DNA of 64,000 nucleotides from Paremcibacter congregatus (lineage in GTDB: Bacteria; Pseudomonadota; Alphaproteobacteria; Sphingomonadales; Emcibacteraceae): positions 1,643,501 through 1,707,500 of the forward strand of contig NZ_CP041025.1 of the NCBI RefSeq assembly GCF_006385135.1, written 5' to 3'. Positions 47,821 through 55,797 of this stretch are shown here, in pieces (position 1 is the first letter of the stretch; every line of letters begins with the position of its first letter). The notes under the pieces were generated by a model, which saw nothing but the letters and a program-made list of their open reading frames with translations, did not search any database and was not told the origin of the DNA. The translations under genes were made by a program, and so were the position numbers.

Positions 47821-48935
47821 TAGGCTGTTTCCTGTTGTTTAAGGGAAGGGCGTTGCTCTGCTTCAAGTTTTGAAACGGCTTTGGAGAAACTGTGGGCTGC
47901 TGCCTGCCAAACAGGGTCCTTATCTCTTATTTTCAAGTTTTTAAGGTGGGGTAGAAGAAGACCGGCGAATTCCTCGCTGGCTTCCCTGGGTAGCAGTGAG
48001 GGCAGGTTATCAATGGCGATAATATCGACTGTTGTGGTCTTATTTGATCCTTCCACGGTGATGTAAGGCTGGTCCCAGGTGGTAGTGTCATGATAAAGCG
48101 GGATCGGATTATAGGCGCTGAACGGATCACAGGAAACATCGGCAACGACCGACAGACGCGATTCTGTGCGGAGATCTTCCTTACGCAGGAATGCCGGGAC
48201 ATCACCGAGAATAAAGGCGCAATTGATCAGGATATCATGATCAAGCAGGGCCGCCCGGTCAATGTTCTCAGTTTGGGCGCGGCCCCAGCATGTGACGTGG
48301 GCGCCGTGTTCTTCCAAGATTTCGATAGCGCCTTTGCCGCAACGTCCATGCGCCCCGATAATCAGAACTTTTGGATCCTTGCCCGACGTCTTGGCCGTAG
48401 AAATCGTTTCCCGCAACAGGGTGGCGTTGTCAAATGGTGTAAGGCCCTTGTCTAGGTAACGCGGCGCGCCAGACTGTTTGTTATGCCAATGGATCAGGGC
48501 GAGAGCTGCCCCCATGTAACCAGCGAAATACCCAAAGGCAACTACCCGTCGGTTATCCTCAGAGACCATATATTCAATATCGAGCAGATCTCCGCCCCCT
48601 GTGGTGAAGCGGGAAATCGTATCCTGCCAGCCGGTCTGCTCTTTATAGGCATGGGCGAAATAAATATGGGTATTTTTCAGCTTATCCGGTTTTGACGGCA
48701 GTTCTTTCAGGCCGAGGATAATCGCTTCCTTTGGCGCAGCGGTCCAGGTTCCGCCGTCGACCATCTGACAGCCCGCATCAAGATAGGCCTGATCAGGAAT
48801 GATGCGTTTCCCGGACTTTTCGACGACGACGTTATAACCGTCGCTGATAAGTTCAATGGCGCCTTGCGGCAGAAGAGGGGTCCGGCGCTCTGTCGTGCGG
48901 CTTTCAGCCCGTAACCATATGGTATCATTCATCAT
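47820..48935 (-). CDS. saccharopine dehydrogenase, lysine-forming type (LYS1-like)
   Basis: A 371-residue enzyme of the alanine-dehydrogenase-like fold that interconverts lysine plus 2-oxoglutarate and saccharopine. Family features are LRAESRTTERRTPLLPQGAI at the start, GLKELPS, HIYFAHAYKEQTGW, YFAGYMGAALALIHW, the Rossmann-like VLIIGAHGRCGKGAIEIL (about 194) and VADVSCDPFSAYNPIPLYHD. Two adjacent ATGs begin the frame (48935 and 48932). It is divergent from ybaN across 235 bases that contain three phased CAAAATG motifs (49012, 49032, 49063). Confidence 0.9.
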   Translation of the reverse strand: MMNDTIWLRAESRTTERRTPLLPQGAIELISDGYNVVVEKSGKRIIPDQAYLDAGCQMVDGGTWTAAPKEAIILGLKELPSKPDKLKNTHIYFAHAYKEQTGWQDTISRFTTGGGDLLDIEYMVSEDNRRVVAFGYFAGYMGAALALIHWHNKQSGAPRYLDKGLTPFDNATLLRETISTAKTSGKDPKVLIIGAHGRCGKGAIEILEEHGAHVTCWGRAQTENIDRAALLDHDILINCAFILGDVPAFLRKEDLRTESRLSVVADVSCDPFSAYNPIPLYHDTTTWDQPYITVEGSNKTTTVDIIAIDNLPSLLPREASEEFAGLLLPHLKNLKIRDKDPVWQAAAHSFSKAVSKLEAEQRPSLKQQETA

Positions 48936-49011
48936 GGCATCCCTATATTTTATGTTTATATTCTCACTATGAAGGTAAGTTTACACCTTGTTTTTGTCGG
49001 TCAAAAGCCAG

Positions 49012-49069
49012 CAAAATGCATAAAAATCCGTCAAAATGCCGAAAACTTCGCGACAGTATGGGCAAAATG
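49012..49069. promoter_or_regulatory. three phased CAAAATG motifs between LYS1-like and ybaN genes
   Basis: CAAAATG occurs at 49012, 49032 and 49063, spaced 20 and 31 bases, close to whole helical turns; a related CAAAAG begins at 49002. The array lies 77-134 bases upstream of the lysine-forming dehydrogenase start and about 100 bases upstream of ybaN. A regulator that binds one DNA face, such as an Lrp-type protein, is possible but not shown. Confidence 0.35.
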
Positions 49070-49170
49070 TCACCGCAGGGATTTCCCGAATAGAGAGGCC
49101 GTTTTTCTTTGCAATGATGCCACAGAGAGGGCATGTTGGGGACCGCAGACTTATATCAGGATAATATTAT

Positions 49171-49620
49171 ATGATCAAAAATGCCAAACGGGCATATGGG
49201 GCCAGCAAAAAAGCCTTTTGGCTCACTCTCGGGGGTATTGCACTGGCGTTGGGGTTGATCGGAATTCCATTACCCTTATTGCCGACGACACCGTTTCTTT
49301 TACTGGCGGTTTTTTGCTTTAGCCGCAGTTCAGAAAAACTGCATGTCTGGTTGCTTGATCACCCGCAATTTGGCAGGCCAATCCGTCAATGGCAGGACCA
49401 TCGCGCCATCAGTCGCAAGAACAAGGTGCTGGCGGTTTTGTCTATGGTGGTTGTCTTTTTGGTTTCTTATGGGTTCTTTGATATTCCAACGTATGCGCTG
49501 ATGTCCCAAGCGATCATTTTGACGCTTGTGGCTTTGTTTCTCACTACGCGGCCAGAACCGCCGGAAGCAGGCGTGTCGGAAGACGGTATCATACAGGAAC
49601 CGGAAGAGGGCCGTTCTTAA
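49171..49620 (+). CDS. YbaN/DUF454 family inner-membrane protein
   Basis: A 149-residue membrane protein of unknown function. Hydrophobic segments at about 18-50 (including GLIGIPLPLLPTTPFLLLAV, the DUF454 signature) and about 84-118 surround a cytoplasmic-type loop FSRSSEKLHVWLLDHPQFG...RQWQDHRAISRKNK that is highly characteristic. AGGA lies nine bases before the ATG. Relatives often sit beside iron or heme genes; here the next gene, convergent, is bacterioferritin. Confidence 0.85.
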   Translation: MIKNAKRAYGASKKAFWLTLGGIALALGLIGIPLPLLPTTPFLLLAVFCFSRSSEKLHVWLLDHPQFGRPIRQWQDHRAISRKNKVLAVLSMVVVFLVSYGFFDIPTYALMSQAIILTLVALFLTTRPEPPEAGVSEDGIIQEPEEGRS

Positions 49621-49655
49621 AAAAGGGCAGACGAGGATTCTACCTGCATCTGCCC
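49619..49655 (-). terminator. terminator after bfr
   Basis: Reading leftward, GGGCAGA (49655-49649) and TCTGCCC (49631-49625) form a 7-bp stem with a 17-base loop followed directly by six T (49624-49619). It lies about 36 bases past the bfr stop and abuts the ybaN stop codon. Confidence 0.7.
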
Positions 49656-49690
49656 AAAGAGGTTTCAAGATACGTGCAAAGGGATTGGAT

Positions 49691-50161
49691 TTAGCTATCC
49701 ATTTGTGATTGCAGGTAGTTTTGTTCACCAATTCTGTCGATCAGGGCCAGATTGGTTTCCAGCCAGTCCACATGCTCTTCTTCTTCTTCAAGAATTTCGG
49801 CCATAAGATCACGAGAGACATAATCGCGGCAGGATTCGCAGTGGGCGATGCCTTCGCGCAGATCTTTCAGAGCGTCAAGTTCCAGATCCATGTCTCCCTG
49901 TAGGATTTCACGGACATTTTCACCGATGCGTAATTTGCCGAGGTCCTGAAGATTGGGCAAACCTTCGAGAAACAATACGCGTTTAATGACTTCATCGGCA
50001 TGCTTCATTTCGTCAATCGACTCATCATACTCATGTTTTTCGAGCTTCTTTAGTCCCCAATCACCGCAGATGCGGCTGTGCAGGAAATACTGGTTGATGG
50101 CGGTCAGTTCATTCTTGAGTATTTTATTGAGATATTCGATGACTTTTTTGTCGCCCTTCAT
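49691..50161 (-). CDS. bfr: bacterioferritin
   Basis: Heme-containing iron-storage shell protein of 156 residues. It aligns throughout with E. coli Bfr: [29 protein letters not shown] and [15 protein letters not shown]. Ferroxidase ligands Glu18, Glu51, His54 and the later [11 protein letters not shown] block are present, as is the heme ligand Met52. AGGAG lies eight bases before the ATG. It has its own promoter (50193-50221) and is downstream of, and on the same strand as, bfd. Confidence 0.97.
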   Translation of the reverse strand: MKGDKKVIEYLNKILKNELTAINQYFLHSRICGDWGLKKLEKHEYDESIDEMKHADEVIKRVLFLEGLPNLQDLGKLRIGENVREILQGDMDLELDALKDLREGIAHCESCRDYVSRDLMAEILEEEEEHVDWLETNLALIDRIGEQNYLQSQMDS

Positions 50162-50192
50162 GGCACTGCTCCTGATGATTTAATAGGAGAGA

Positions 50193-50221
50193 ACAATATA
50201 CTTCACAGGGTATAAAGTCAA
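50193..50221 (-). promoter_or_regulatory. bfr promoter
   Basis: Reading leftward, TTGACT (50221-50216), 17 bases, TATTGT (50198-50193), placed about 32 bases before the bfr ATG. Five of six bases match at -35 and four of six at -10. Confidence 0.6.
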
Positions 50222-50243
50222 TGAAGGGAAGGGGTTAAGTATA

Positions 50244-50270
50244 TAATATTAATAATGTTTATTAATATTA
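50244..50270. repeat. A+T-only perfect palindrome at the bfd stop
   Basis: TAATATTAATAA (50244-50255) and TTATTAATATTA (50259-50270) are perfect inverted 12-mers around TGT. The right arm contains the bfd stop codon, and the bfr promoter begins 23 bases away. It could mark the bfd transcript end or bind a regulator of bfr; neither is shown. Confidence 0.6.
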
Positions 50271-50465
50271 GGCAGGGATGGATGCCAGGTCTGCGCCGGA
50301 CATTTCCTGATTACATATATCGCGCGCCATGCACAGGCATTTACCGCATTTGGGTTTGGCATCCAGACTTTCATAAATTTTCAATATGGAGGTTTTGCCG
50401 CCCACTTTCTGGGCCGCTTGACGTACAGTTGTTTCATTTAAAGCATTACATACACAAATAATCAT
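50268..50465 (-). CDS. bfd: bacterioferritin-associated ferredoxin
   Basis: A 65-residue [2Fe-2S] protein that donates electrons to bacterioferritin to release stored iron. Cluster cysteines are in CVC (Cys4, Cys6) and CGKC (Cys40, Cys43), the Bfd pattern, with MIICVCNALNETTVRQA at the start. GGAG lies nine bases upstream of the ATG. It has a strong sigma-70 promoter overlapped by a Fur-type box, as expected for a gene needed when iron is short. Confidence 0.93.
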   Translation of the reverse strand: MIICVCNALNETTVRQAAQKVGGKTSILKIYESLDAKPKCGKCLCMARDICNQEMSGADLASIPA

Positions 50466-50492
50466 CGGGGCATCTCCATATCTGATGTGTTT

Positions 50493-50521
50493 TTTATAAT
50501 GTTAATGATAACTATTGTCAA
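50493..50521 (-). promoter_or_regulatory. bfd promoter with embedded Fur box
   Basis: Reading leftward, TTGACA (50521-50516, perfect), 17 bases, TATAAA (50498-50493). Between and overlapping them, GTTAATGATAACTATTGTC (50501-50519 on the + strand) matches 15 of 19 bases of the classical Fur box. Binding there would block polymerase, giving iron repression. Confidence 0.75.
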
Positions 50522-50525
50522 CAAT

Positions 50526-50544
50526 AATAAGAATGCTTCTCATT
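50526..50544. promoter_or_regulatory. second iron-type inverted repeat upstream of bfd
   Basis: AGAA-TGC-TTCT (50530-50540) inside AATAAGAATGCTTCTCATT lies just upstream of the bfd -35 element. The AGAA-N3-TTCT core resembles the Irr (ICE) box of alphaproteobacteria, though the outer bases match only in part. Confidence 0.4.
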
Positions 50545-50670
50545 AAGATTTTATGAAGTCGTTAAAATAATGAAGTTTAGCCAGTTGATAATGTGGGGGA
50601 TATGCTTAAATATGGTGTCTATACGCAAACCTTCATCCAGGAAGGTGATTTTTTCAAGAGGAAGTTATTT

Positions 50671-51018
50671 ATGTCTGTGACCATTTATCATAATCCGAAA
50701 TGCAGCAAATCCCGCCAAACTCTGGCGCTTCTGGAAGAACAGGGCGTCAGTCCGAAAGTTGTCAAATATCTTGAAGATGTCCCTTCAGCGGCGAAACTGG
50801 ACGAAATCTTAACGTTGCTGGATATTGAACCCCGGGACCTTATGCGGCGCAAGGAAAAGGAATATAGCGAGAATAATCTTGCTGACGAGAATCTGAGTCG
50901 GGCGCAATTGATAGACGCCATGGTCAAATTCCCGCGTCTGATCGAACGGCCGATTGTTCTGGCGAATGACAAAGCCGCCATTGGGCGACCGCCGGAAGAT
51001 GTTCTCAAGATTATCTAG
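50671..51018 (+). CDS. arsC: ArsC family arsenate reductase (glutaredoxin-dependent type)
   Basis: A 115-residue thioredoxin-fold protein with the ArsC active site NPKCSKSRQTL (Cys11), the DIEPRDLMRRKEKEY block and the C-terminal LIERPIVLANDKAAIGRPPE carrying the conserved arginines. The ATG at 50671 is chosen because AAGAGGAAG (50656-50664) lies just upstream; an earlier in-frame start at 50593 has no family match. It stands without arsR-arsB partners next to the iron genes, so its real substrate may not be arsenate. Confidence 0.9.
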   Translation: MSVTIYHNPKCSKSRQTLALLEEQGVSPKVVKYLEDVPSAAKLDEILTLLDIEPRDLMRRKEKEYSENNLADENLSRAQLIDAMVKFPRLIERPIVLANDKAAIGRPPEDVLKII

Positions 51019-51051
51019 GATAAATTTTGATCCTGAGCTGGATCTGTAGAT

Positions 51052-52395
51052 TTAAGAAGCTGCCACGGGATGCCCTGCGGCGGCTTCTATTTTGGGATAG
51101 TGCAGAGCCAATGTCACGCCGCGCATCAGCAAAAAGAAGCTATAGCTGAACCACAGTCCGTGATTGCCCCATACCGGCAGCAAAAAATACAGCGACAAGG
51201 CATAAAGCAACGTAGAAGTCACCATGCCGTTCCGCATGTATTTGCCGGCTGTCGCGCCAATGAAGATGCCGTCGAACTGGAAGCACCAGATGGATATCAG
51301 CGGCAGGACAATCACCCATATCAGGTAAATCTCCGCCGTCGCGCGCACGTCCGGCAGATTGGTCAGGGCGTTGATGATCTGATTGCCGAAAAGAAAATAA
51401 ACCAAACTGAAGACGGCGGCGGTGACCAGAGCCCATTTGCTGGACACGATGACCACTGTTCTTAAGCCGGATCGGGATTTACGGCCAACTTCCTTGCCGA
51501 CCAGTACTTCTGCCGCCTGGGCGAAACCGTCAAGCCCGTATGAGGTGATCATCTGAATATTCATCAGCAAAGCATTGGCGGCGAGGATCTGCTTGCCCAT
51601 GCCGGCGCCGAGCAGGGTGAAGGCCGCCATAGAGCCCGTCAGACAGGCGGTGCGGAGAAAAATATCTCTGTTAAGGGCAAACAGTTTCATGAAAGCCACT
51701 TTATCGAACAAGTCTTCCCGGGCCCCGGCGCCCCATAAACTAATGCTGTAACTGCGCCTGCAATGGCGGGAAATCAGATACAGGGCAAACAGGCCGGCGA
51801 TGAATTCAGCCAGCACTGTCCCCAGCGCTACACCTTCCACATCCATCCCCATGCCGTAAACAAACAGAATGTTGAAGCAAATATTACTGACATTGAGCAG
51901 CAGTTGTACCCATAAAGCCTCTTTGGCCTTATGTAGTCCCAGCAGCCATCCGACGGCGGCAAAATTGAGCAAGGCGAAAGGCGCGCCCCAGATACGAATG
52001 GTAAAATATTGTGCGGCGAGGGCTTCAATATCTGAGCTGGCCTTGCTGATCGAGAAAATGGCTTGCGCAAGCGGCCATTGGATCAGAATAAACAGGGCGC
52101 CAATCCCCAGCGCGAGCAGGGCTGCCCGCAAATAAAGACGGGGAATGCCGGTCTTGTCTTCCCTGCCGTGGGCCTGGGCGGTGAGGCCAGTAGTGGCCAT
52201 GCGGAGGAAATTAACACTGTTGAACAGGATGCTGATCATCATCGCCCCGAGCGCAATAGCCCCGAGATAACGCGGGTCCGGCAGATGGCCCATAATAAAG
52301 GTGTCGACCAACCCCAACAGGGGGACGGATATATTGGTGATGATGGCCGGGACAGCGATATGCCACATCTGGCGTGAATAGGTGTTTTGTTGCAT
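51052..52395 (-). CDS. MATE family efflux transporter (DinF-like)
   Basis: A 447-residue multidrug/oligosaccharidyl-lipid/polysaccharide flippase-superfamily antiporter with about 12 hydrophobic segments in two homologous halves (MWHIAVPAIITNISVPLLGL, VDTFIMGHL near residue 30 and LNRDIFLRTACLTGSMAAFT near 240). The sequence resembles the DinF subgroup. The substrate cannot be inferred. It ends 33 bases from the convergent arsC gene and is divergent from korA. Confidence 0.88.
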   Translation of the reverse strand: MQQNTYSRQMWHIAVPAIITNISVPLLGLVDTFIMGHLPDPRYLGAIALGAMMISILFNSVNFLRMATTGLTAQAHGREDKTGIPRLYLRAALLALGIGALFILIQWPLAQAIFSISKASSDIEALAAQYFTIRIWGAPFALLNFAAVGWLLGLHKAKEALWVQLLLNVSNICFNILFVYGMGMDVEGVALGTVLAEFIAGLFALYLISRHCRRSYSISLWGAGAREDLFDKVAFMKLFALNRDIFLRTACLTGSMAAFTLLGAGMGKQILAANALLMNIQMITSYGLDGFAQAAEVLVGKEVGRKSRSGLRTVVIVSSKWALVTAAVFSLVYFLFGNQIINALTNLPDVRATAEIYLIWVIVLPLISIWCFQFDGIFIGATAGKYMRNGMVTSTLLYALSLYFLLPVWGNHGLWFSYSFFLLMRGVTLALHYPKIEAAAGHPVAAS

Positions 52396-52725
52396 GGCGA
52401 CATACTATAGAGCAGGAAAATTTCTGCAAAAGGAAAGTTTATTCTTCTGTTATGTTGTGTAAAATACGAATTGAGTAAAATATGACTATTGGATAATTGG
52501 GAAAGATGACCATATTAACTTGCATGAAGATGTAAAAAAACTTAAAGATACGCAAGGATTAATCGAAATACTACACATTAATAATGTAGTATTAAAAATA
52601 AAAACACAATTTTGTTGTATATAAAATTATACTACACTACAGTACACTTGTTCTTGTGTTATGGGCTGTAGTCTATATAAGAAATAAGATTGAAGTTGAA
52701 ATTATATTAATGTTGAGGATTAAGG
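52396..52725. promoter_or_regulatory. 330-bp A+T-rich control region upstream of korA with ACTACA/TGTAGT motifs
   Basis: No gene. The hexamer ACTACA or its complement occurs five times: in the palindrome AATACTACA...TGTAGTATT (52567-52593), at 52631-52636, at 52636-52641 and, inverted, at 52667-52672. A TATATA at 52674-52679 could be the korA -10 element, with TTCTTG 17 bases upstream as a weak -35. The motif pile-up next to a possible promoter suggests specific regulation of korAB; the factor is unknown. Confidence 0.45.
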
Positions 52726-54600
52726 ATGACTGGGCTAACTTCTGCGAAAGCAATAGGTAATGAGGTTCAGGAACTGGATTCAGTTGTTGTTCGTTTCGCC
52801 GGTGATTCCGGTGACGGGATGCAGTTAACCGGCACCCAGTTTTCTGTGGCGACGGCGCTGGAAGGCAGTGACCTGTCGACATTTCCGGATTTTCCCGCTG
52901 AAATCCGCGCCCCTGTTGGCACCACGTTCGGTGTATCGGCGTTCCAGATCAACTTTGGTTCGGTCGAAGTTTCGACAGCCGGAGATGAGCCGGATGTCTT
53001 GGTGGCGATGAACCCGGCGGCTTTGAAGGTCAATATGTCCAACCTGCGTGAAGGCGGGCTGATTATCCTTGATGAAGGGGCGTTTAACGACAAGAACCTC
53101 AAGAAAGCCGGTTATGCCAGTAATCCCCTGGATGATGAAAGTCTGTCGCACTTCGAGGTGAAGCGGCTTGATATCACCAAAATGACTGTCGAAGCGGTGA
53201 AAGAATTCGGCCTGGGGAACAAGGATTCCCTACGGTGTAAGAATATGTGGACCTTGGGTCTGTTGCTGTGGATGTTCGGGCGTAAACGTCAACCTATTAT
53301 TGACTGGATGAATGAAAAATTCGCCAGGAAACCCGAACTGGCAGAAGCCAATGTGGCAGCGCTCAATGCCGGTCATGCGTTTGGTGAAACCGCTGAAATG
53401 GCGTCCAACCTGCGTCGTTACCAGATCAATAAATACAAGGAAGAAGCGGGGCTTTATCGCACCGTGAACGGCAACCAGTCTCTGACCTGGGGTATTCTGG
53501 CGGGCAGTCAGTTGGCGGAATTGCAACTGGTGTTGGGGTCTTATCCCATCACTCCGGCGTCGCCTTTATTACATAGCCTGTCCGGCCTGAAAGAATTTGG
53601 TGTGATCACCTTCCAGGCAGAAGATGAAATTGCCGCGATTTGTGGCGCCATTGGTGCGTCTTTTGCCGGCGGTCTGGGGCTGACCACAAGTTCAGGTCCG
53701 GGGATTGCCCTGAAGACAGAAGCGCTGGGTCTTGCCATTAGCACGGAACTGCCGTTAATCGTGGTTGATATTCAGCGTGCCGGACCATCGACCGGTCTGC
53801 CAACAAAAACTGAGCAGTCTGATCTTTATCAGGCGGTCTGGGGACGCAATGGCGATGCGCCACTTGTGGTCCTGTCCGTGTCCAATTCCACAGACGGGTT
53901 TGAGGTCGGTATAGAAGCCGTACGCCTGGCAACCAAATACATGACCCCGGTGATGATCCTGTCCGATGGGTATATCGCCAATGCGTCAGAACCCTGGAAA
54001 ATTCCGGATATCAATGATTATGAGCCTTTCCCGGCCAAGTTCCATACGGACCCGGAAGGTTTCCATCCGTTCCTGCGTGACCCGGAAACGCTGGCCCGGG
54101 CCTGGGCGAAGCCGGGTACGCCGGATCTGATGCATCGCATCGGCGGAATCGAGAAAGACTATAACAGCGGCCATATTTCCTATGATGCGGACAACCATCA
54201 AAAGATGACCGATGTACGCAAAGCCAAGATTGACAATATCGCCAATGACATTCCTCTTCAGGAAGTCGCTCAAGGGGCGGCGGGCGGGAAACTCGCCATC
54301 GTCGGATGGGGATCGACTTACGGCGCCATTCATCAGGGGGTCAAACGGGCGCGGGAAGAGGGTCTGGATGTGTCGCATATTCATCTGCGCAATATCTGGC
54401 CTCTGCCGCGTAACCTGGAAGAGCTGTTAAAATCCTATGACAAGGTGATTGTTGCCGAAATGAATGTGGGGCAGTTGAATACATTGCTGCGCAGTCAGTA
54501 TCTTCTGGATACACAATTGTTGTCGAAAGTCTCCGGTCAGCCGTTCAAGATTTCAGAGATTACCGCCGTCATTCACGAAAACCTGGGAGAAAGCAAATGA
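52726..54600 (+). CDS. korA: 2-oxoacid:ferredoxin oxidoreductase, fused gamma-alpha subunit
   Basis: A 624-residue subunit of 2-oxoglutarate (or related 2-oxoacid):acceptor oxidoreductase, which oxidatively decarboxylates the acid to a CoA ester with a low-potential acceptor instead of NAD. The gamma domain is at about 20-190 (VRFAGDSGDGMQLTGTQFSV), the alpha domain from about 255 (LGSYPITPASPLLHSLSG, GIALKTEALGLAISTELPLI) and a C-terminal domain with AIVGWGSTYGAIHQGVKRA. The arrangement is that of KorA of aerobes. It overlaps korB by four bases. Confidence 0.93.
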   Translation: MTGLTSAKAIGNEVQELDSVVVRFAGDSGDGMQLTGTQFSVATALEGSDLSTFPDFPAEIRAPVGTTFGVSAFQINFGSVEVSTAGDEPDVLVAMNPAALKVNMSNLREGGLIILDEGAFNDKNLKKAGYASNPLDDESLSHFEVKRLDITKMTVEAVKEFGLGNKDSLRCKNMWTLGLLLWMFGRKRQPIIDWMNEKFARKPELAEANVAALNAGHAFGETAEMASNLRRYQINKYKEEAGLYRTVNGNQSLTWGILAGSQLAELQLVLGSYPITPASPLLHSLSGLKEFGVITFQAEDEIAAICGAIGASFAGGLGLTTSSGPGIALKTEALGLAISTELPLIVVDIQRAGPSTGLPTKTEQSDLYQAVWGRNGDAPLVVLSVSNSTDGFEVGIEAVRLATKYMTPVMILSDGYIANASEPWKIPDINDYEPFPAKFHTDPEGFHPFLRDPETLARAWAKPGTPDLMHRIGGIEKDYNSGHISYDADNHQKMTDVRKAKIDNIANDIPLQEVAQGAAGGKLAIVGWGSTYGAIHQGVKRAREEGLDVSHIHLRNIWPLPRNLEELLKSYDKVIVAEMNVGQLNTLLRSQYLLDTQLLSKVSGQPFKISEITAVIHENLGESK

Positions 54601-55619
54601 ACCAACAGGTTGATGTAAAAAAAATGAGCCCGAAGGATTTTGAAACCGATCAGGAAGTTCGCTGGTGCCCGGGATGCGGGGACTATGCGATCCTGAAAGG
54701 GGTACAGATGGCGTTGGCGCAAACGGGTTCTCGCCCGGAAAATACCGTCTTTGTCTCTGGTATTGGCTGTTCTTCACGGTTTCCCTATTATGTCTCTACC
54801 TATGGTTTTCATACCATTCACGGCCGGGCGCCGGGATTTGCCACCGGCATCAAGCTCACCAATCCTGATTTGGATGTCTGGCTGGTGACCGGGGATGGCG
54901 ACGGGTTGAGCATTGGCGGAAATCATATGCTGCATGTGCTGCGGCGTAATGTGAATATTCAGATCATGCTGTTCAATAACGAAATTTATGGTTTGACCAA
55001 GGGGCAATATTCCCCGACCTCCAAACCGGGCCTGAAAACACCGTCAACACCTCTGGGGTCTGTGGACTCGCCATTGTCACCCTGCATGTTTGCTCTGGGC
55101 GCCGGTGCGCGCTTTGTTGCCCGCGGTATCGATACGGGGCTGAAGGAATTGCCGGTAACCCTGGCCCGGGCGAAGGACCATGTGGGGGCATCCTTTGTCG
55201 AGATTTACCAGAATTGCATCGTTTATAATGACAATGTATTCGGCGCCTTCACGGAAAAGAAAACCGCGAAAGATACGCAGCTCTATGTCAAGCACGGTGA
55301 GAAAATGCTGTTCGGCAAGGATGTCGCCAAAGGTCTGCGGTTTAACACCGAGACATTCGCCCTTGAAGTCGTAACCCTTGGTGAAAATGGTATCACAGAG
55401 GATGATATCCTGGTGCATGATGAAACCAATCGTCACATGGCTTCCATGTTATGTGAACTGGAAGCGCCAAACTTCCCGGTAATCCTCGGGGTGATTTACT
55501 GTAATCCGAAGGAAAGTTACGAACAATCCGTGCATTATCAGCTGGATCAGGCCAGGCAGGCGAAAAAGGCTGATTTTAATGCTCTGTTGCGGGCGGGCCG
55601 CACCTGGGTGGTGGAATAA
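54597..55619 (+). CDS. korB: 2-oxoacid:ferredoxin oxidoreductase, beta subunit
   Basis: Thiamine-diphosphate subunit of 340 residues. The conserved cluster/TPP features are RWCPGCGDYAILKGVQMAL, SGIGCSSRFPYY, HGRAPGFATGIKL and the TPP motif TGDGDGLSIGGNHMLHVLRR...NNEIYGLTKGQYSPTS. A third domain at about 240-330 is usual. Translation is coupled to korA by an ATGA overlap. No ferredoxin or delta subunit gene accompanies the pair. Confidence 0.94.
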   Translation: MNQQVDVKKMSPKDFETDQEVRWCPGCGDYAILKGVQMALAQTGSRPENTVFVSGIGCSSRFPYYVSTYGFHTIHGRAPGFATGIKLTNPDLDVWLVTGDGDGLSIGGNHMLHVLRRNVNIQIMLFNNEIYGLTKGQYSPTSKPGLKTPSTPLGSVDSPLSPCMFALGAGARFVARGIDTGLKELPVTLARAKDHVGASFVEIYQNCIVYNDNVFGAFTEKKTAKDTQLYVKHGEKMLFGKDVAKGLRFNTETFALEVVTLGENGITEDDILVHDETNRHMASMLCELEAPNFPVILGVIYCNPKESYEQSVHYQLDQARQAKKADFNALLRAGRTWVVE

Positions 55620-55656
55620 TCGCCGGCGGTGCTTTTGTATCATTTTGAATTTAGGA

Positions 55657-55689
55657 AAATGCACTGTAGGGTTACGGTGCATTTTTTTT
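55657..55689 (+). terminator. terminator after korB
   Basis: AAATGCACTGT (55657-55667) pairs with ACGGTGCATTT (55674-55684, one G-T pair) around a six-base loop, and the T tract runs to 55689. It lies 37 bases after the korB stop. Confidence 0.85.
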
Positions 55690-55797
55690 GCCGATAATTT
55701 TTAGCCTAGGACAGAAGGGTTTTTAGCTCGCCTACGTATAAACTCCTGAAGGCGTAAGACAAGGGCCTGAGAATCCTGCAAAAGGACTGATGATAGC

